From: Dryas octopetala
Lineage: Eukaryota > Streptophyta > Magnoliopsida > Rosales > Rosaceae
Direction: 5' to 3'
NCBI GenBank assembly: GCA_963921425.1
Contig: OY992837.1
Span: 7,661,896-7,725,895 of the forward strand
DNA: 64,000 nt
A program made the translations under genes and the position numbers. Position 1 is the first letter of the stretch, and the number at the start of each line of letters is the position of its first letter. The notes under the pieces are model-generated. The model made no database searches and had not been told where the DNA came from. It saw only the letters and a list, made by a program, of their open reading frames with translations. Below are positions 60,319-64,000 of the stretch, one piece after another.

Positions 60319-60498
60319 AACCAGCTCCTAGATTTGGAGGGGGGTGAAATTCGCCGTCATTCTAGTCCAATGGCACTGCAATTTCCGAATCCATCTCTAC
60401 TAGCAGTCTAGCACCACAGGCAATCTTCCTGTCCCAAACCAGCATGAGACTTGGGTAAAAGCCCCCCATAATTTAGGCCTCTAATGCATTACATGCCC

Positions 60499-60687
60499 CT
60501 ACCTAGAAAAGCAGCAGATCGAGCCCCCAGTCCATTGTTTCTCCATGTCCATAAGTTCCAACAAGTAGAAGCAAAAGCCTATTTTCATCTCACAAACTGA
60601 CTTCACAGTAAAGGCAGCATTCTGAGAATTTCCCCACGTAGGCTTGTCATCCCCCACTGCCTTCAAGACCTGAAATTTGGGCGACAC
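60499..60687 (-). other. Small open frame in a GC-richer stretch, unknown
   Basis: A 62-residue frame (starting MSPKFQVLKAVGDDKP and ending TGGSICCFSR) has protein-like composition. About 250 bp upstream on the same strand a GT-AG pair (around 60935-61000) could form a short intron. I recognise no family; it could be part of an unannotated transcript or a remnant. Confidence 0.25.
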
Positions 60688-61425
60688 CTGAGTCTACAGT
60701 AAAATTTATGCCAACCCCTTTGGCCCATTTTTGTGTGGAAATCTCATGGTCTAAAGCCCATTGTCTATGGAATATTCTCTGTTTAACCTATGAAACTTCT
60801 TTCGAATTTGCATGAGTTGCTGAGAGAATTTTGATCAAATAGAAAGCATGAGGAGCATGCCGCTTGACATGGATTTCAAATATGCCTAGTCCCTAGTCCC
60901 TGCCCCTGCCCCACAAAACATGGAGCGGCTGCAATAACAAAACCAAATAAATTAATGAGACAGAGGCACCAAAATCATACCCAAACAAATCTTCTACTGG
61001 GCCTGTCTGTGTGGGAAATTGGTCAGCATCCACCACCCAAGTGACCACAAAAAGCCACACATGGCGGGAGGTCCCATGGCACCAATTAGTCAAAATTATT
61101 GTTTCCTTGGATAATCTCTGTGACCTCTCTGTCCCCTAAAGCAACCCACCTGTCCAAAACTCATTTGCAAAATTAAATTAGATAGGTTGCTTGGATATCT
61201 CCAAAATACCAAATCTTTGTTGTCTCTATCACAAAATATTATTTCATAGCCACCCAAATGATTTGGATTTCACTACTCTCTGTCACACCAACACTTGTCC
61301 AAAGCTGTACCACAGAAACTTGACCCTGGTCACTGTCCACACCCAATTGCTGTTACGTGTAACCCACTTGAAGCTCTCAACGGATCAACCCCAATTTTAA
61401 TGCAACCCTACGCTCCTCCTATAGT

Positions 61426-61433
61426 TATATATA
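61426..61433 (+). promoter_or_regulatory. TATA box of the ATL-like gene
   Basis: TATATATA lies about 150 bp before the ATG. A start near 61460 would give a leader of about 120 nt that contains the direct repeat 'cccaattcacaagcaaag' twice (about 61442 and 61514). Confidence 0.6.
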
Positions 61434-61575
61434 TTCATGACCCAATTCACAAGCAGAGGCTCCTATAGACCTGTCTGTCTTTCTTACTCAGTCTTTGTGA
61501 ATTAAGCACCAAACCCAATTCACAAGCAAAGTCTCAAACAATTGGCAAACAAAGCAAAACACACCCCAAAAGGAA

Positions 61576-61767
61576 ATGAGCCATGGAGGGCGTTGGGTCC
61601 CCAGTCGAAGGTTCTTCAGGGTCTTACTTCACACCCCTTTTGATCTCCATGGCCGGCGTGGTCTGCACCACTCTGGCAATCCTCGCATACCATTTCATAG
61701 TGGTACGGTTCTTCCTCAGCAGGAGGAGACAGAGACAAAGACAATTGCAAGAAGCTGCTGCTGCTGA
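61576..61767 (+). other. Upstream ORF overlapping the ATL start
   Basis: An ATG seven bases before the main ATG, in another frame, opens 63 codons that overlap the main coding region. Its context (gaaATGa, A at -3) is fair; the main start is gccATGG (G at -3, G at +4). Leaky scanning would be needed to reach the main start if the leader includes both. Confidence 0.5.
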
Positions 61768-62629
61768 GAACCTCTCATCGCAACCAATCGGCCAAAACGC
61801 TTTTGGGGTCAATGAGAAAGTTCTCAGTGCAATCCCAATCCTCTCTTACTCGACTAAAAATGGCCAACTGTTTCATGTTGATCGAAGCGAGTGCGTGATT
61901 TGCTTGGGCGAGTTAGAGGAGGGTGACATGGTGAGACTCTTGCCCAATTGCAAGCATGTGTTTCACAACTCTTGCATAGACAAATGGTTCTTGGCACATA
62001 CAAATTGCCCAGTTTGTAGATCAGCCATAGCTGCACCCATTAGCTCTGTCACATCATTGCTTGTAGAAGATGTTCATGGTCATGATGATCATGATGATGA
62101 TCAAGTTAGAGATGGAGACATAGAAGAAGCCAGTGTTAATTGCTCACCACACCCTCATGAAAACCCAGATCAAGGGGGTGTGGGTGTACTTAGCAATAGT
62201 ACTTCAATGGCGGTCCAATTACCAAAACCAGATCATGGTTTGCTCAGGCATTGTGTGTCATTGGTGTTGTTGCCTGTAGAAGGGAATAACAACAACAACA
62301 ATAATAATAATAATAAGCAGAGTTTTGAAACGACGTCGTTGGAGAGGTCGTTGTCGTTGGATCATTCCCATGTGCTTATTAGCATACAGACAGAGCGTGA
62401 TGACATTGACAAGCCCTCTTCATCTTCACCATCTTCATCGTCGTCGTCATCTTCGTCTCCTTCTGATTCTTCGAAAGCGATTGTTATGGAGTGCGGATCG
62501 TTCAAGGTGCGATCGATGAGGAAGTTCGATCGGATGTCTTCGGTTTTGATAAGATCTCTTTCACAACTGCGGATAGGCCAGAGTAGCAGTACCGCCACGG
62601 CCAACGGCCATGGAGTTCTTCCTTGTTAG
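61583..62629 (+). CDS. ATL-type RING-H2 E3 ubiquitin ligase, 348 aa, intronless
   Basis: This is a membrane-anchored E3 ligase that passes ubiquitin from an E2 to targets. One hydrophobic segment lies at about 16-45, followed by a basic patch (SRRRQRQRQ). A GLD-like region (GVNEKVLSAIPILSY, 75-89) and a RING-H2 finger at 104-145 follow. Its ligands are C104, C107, C123, H125, H128, C131, C142 and C145, with the conserved Pro121 before the third ligand and Trp135 after the CID. The C-terminal half is low-complexity: HDDHDDDQ, an Asn run of ten (a trinucleotide repeat at about 62285-62316), and a Ser run at 279-292. No intron is usual for ATL genes. It is the only plus-strand gene here. The exact ATL member is not assigned. 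Confidence 0.95.
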   Translation: MEGVGSPVEGSSGSYFTPLLISMAGVVCTTLAILAYHFIVVRFFLSRRRQRQRQLQEAAAAENLSSQPIGQNAFGVNEKVLSAIPILSYSTKNGQLFHVDRSECVICLGELEEGDMVRLLPNCKHVFHNSCIDKWFLAHTNCPVCRSAIAAPISSVTSLLVEDVHGHDDHDDDQVRDGDIEEASVNCSPHPHENPDQGGVGVLSNSTSMAVQLPKPDHGLLRHCVSLVLLPVEGNNNNNNNNNNKQSFETTSLERSLSLDHSHVLISIQTERDDIDKPSSSSPSSSSSSSSSPSDSSKAIVMECGSFKVRSMRKFDRMSSVLIRSLSQLRIGQSSSTATANGHGVLPC

Positions 62630-62639
62630 GATTACCTAC

Positions 62640-63010
62640 TTTTTTTCATTTTTTATATTAAGACGAGAACCGTGTCCGATAAAATGTTGTAGGTGATCTA
62701 CCTTGTTAGGAGTATTCATTTTTTTTCTTTTATAATGATTTCTTTTGTAAAAAATAATAAGATAGGATGACTTTATTCATTATTTCTTAACACCAAGTCA
62801 CCAACACATTACTCCATAAAAATTTGTTATTTATTAAAAAAACAATTATGATTAGTTTAGTGACAGAAATTAGAAAGATGATCATAAAATGTTGCTTAAA
62901 CTCAAACATCCTAGTTTCAAATTTTGACTAGCATAAAAATATTTGAATTAATCTAATATGTTTGGTTTGGAGGTGATTGTACATATTCTCGAAGTTTTTA
63001 TTTAGCATCT
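62640..63010. other. ATL downstream region
   Basis: The 3' untranslated part and spacer. 'tgtaaaaaataataagatagg' near 62745 could serve polyadenylation. Nothing else seen. Confidence 0.4.
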
Positions 63011-63014
63011 TAGT

Positions 63015-63411
63015 CATAGTTTGGGATTGCTGTGAGAAAAAATAACTGTGAAATAAAGTAGCTGTGAAGTAAAGCAGTTGAGTGTTTGGTAAACCATATT
63101 TTCAAAAGTGATGTGAGTACAAAAAGCAGTATGAAGGTGTTTGGTAAATTGTAATGTAAAACTGTTGTGGCTATTTATAATTACTAAAATGAGGGTATTA
63201 TGGGTAAAATAAAATTTTCATTGTTGCTGTGATTCACTGCAACTTTCAAAAAGACCTACAAACTTGCTTTCTATTTCTACTATCGGGAGTTGAGAATTGT
63301 GGGGCAAAACACTTTTTCATTTTTTACCAAACAAACAAAACTGCTGTGGGTGATTGAGAATTGTCATCCACAAACAGCTTTTGAGTCCTTCACAACAATC
63401 TCAAACGGGAC
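63015..63411. mobile_element. Short TIR element (hAT-like MITE), ~400 bp
   Basis: The left end 'agtttgggattgctgtgag' matches the complement of the right end 'cacaacaatctcaaacggg'. CTTAGT flanks both sides (63009-63014 and 63412-63417). Internal words 'gtgtttggtaaa' repeat. The class is tentative because the TSD is only 6 bp by eye. Confidence 0.6.
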
Positions 63412-63540
63412 CTTAGTGATGTTTGGTATTTGAATGGGCTTGAAAAAGCCTAGTCCAAGACCATTTGTCATGGACCTGAGTTCAATTAACCTGAGCATGG
63501 CTTCCTCTTAAATGGGCTTTTGTGGTCCAGCTGATGTTGG

Positions 63541-63567
<27 letters not shown>
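63541..63567 (+). repeat. (GA)n microsatellite
   Basis: About 13 GA units. The rest of the DNA to the window end shows no gene I can support. Confidence 0.9.
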
Positions 63568-63571
<4 letters not shown>

Positions 63572-64000
63572 AGATGGGATTTGGTAAAAGTCATTGAGAT
63601 AATTGCCTGTGAGTTGTGATTAAACATTAAGCAGTGGCAAAAATCTGACAATGATGAAGCAAGAATCACAGAGAGGTTCACTTCAATTTCAAGTGTTTGG
63701 CAGAGTTGGCACAAGTTCCTTCAAAAAGTTTTATACAAAGTGGTCTGATTTAATGTGAACAAGAGAAAGAAATGAAGCAACAAACAGAGTCCTATGTAAT
63801 TGGCAAGATTCAGTAAAAAAATTTGACTTTTTGAGCCAATAAATTGTATGACATTTCCAGAGTCTTTGACATCTGCATTGATAATATTTTTAGTAAGTGG
63901 TTTTCCCCTGTACCTAATTTCGTAGCATTTAATACTACCCAACCAAAACGATTTAGACACAACTGAAAATAGAATAAAACTATTTGATCAATTTCAAATG

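Overview
The window is nuclear DNA from a flowering plant. The genes have many short GT-AG introns, the spacers are AT-rich and full of small foldback transposons and SINEs, and the proteins are plant-specific: a CYP97C carotenoid hydroxylase, a plastid NCS1 nucleobase transporter, an ATL RING-H2 protein and an IDM1-type PHD/acetyltransferase. Protein similarity and repeat style suggest a rosid eudicot, perhaps Rosaceae. That placement is a judgement from memory; no search was run.

Seven protein-coding genes are supported, six on the minus strand and one on the plus strand. From left to right they are: (1) an IDM1-like PHD/TDBD/GNAT protein, 1-7588, running off the left edge; (2) a 1461-residue NT-C2 coiled-coil protein, 20122-26786; (3) a nicotinate N-methyltransferase-like enzyme, 29413-33432; (4) CYP97C1/LUT1, the carotenoid epsilon-ring hydroxylase, 36418-40808; (5) a 2-oxoglutarate/Fe(II) dioxygenase of the At2g36690 type, 46627-48870; (6) a PLUTO-like NCS1 nucleobase transporter, one exon, 55158-56942; (7) an ATL-type RING-H2 E3 ligase, one exon, 61583-62629 on plus. 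Exons were rebuilt by hand from frame, phase and splice sites, and the phases close for every gene.

The most interesting non-coding feature is at 17422-17443 on the minus strand. It is the conserved IPS1/At4/Mt4 motif, a miR399-complementary site with a 3-nt central bulge. A TATA-like box lies about 315 bp upstream and a PHR1-binding P1BS site about 470 bp upstream, which together suggest a phosphate-starvation lncRNA acting as a miR399 target mimic. Other notable points are a triplicated, phase-symmetric exon with an 8-residue minisatellite in the IDM1-like gene, a GC-AG intron in CYP97C1, and a plastid 23S rRNA fragment (NUPT) at 43331-43561.

The spacers are transposon-rich. Elements with target-site duplications that can be read directly are a 1.53-kb hAT-like element (8 bp), three Mutator-type foldbacks (9-10 bp), one of them inside the methyltransferase's first intron, and a SINE (13 bp). 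A decayed satellite-like array of 131-180-bp units fills 57.6-59.96 kb. Genes 3 and 4 are neighbours in the same orientation, as I recall for At3g53140 and At3g53130 in Arabidopsis. The genes otherwise serve unrelated pathways: chromatin, NAD/nicotinate, carotenoid, hormone-type oxidation, nucleobase transport and ubiquitin.
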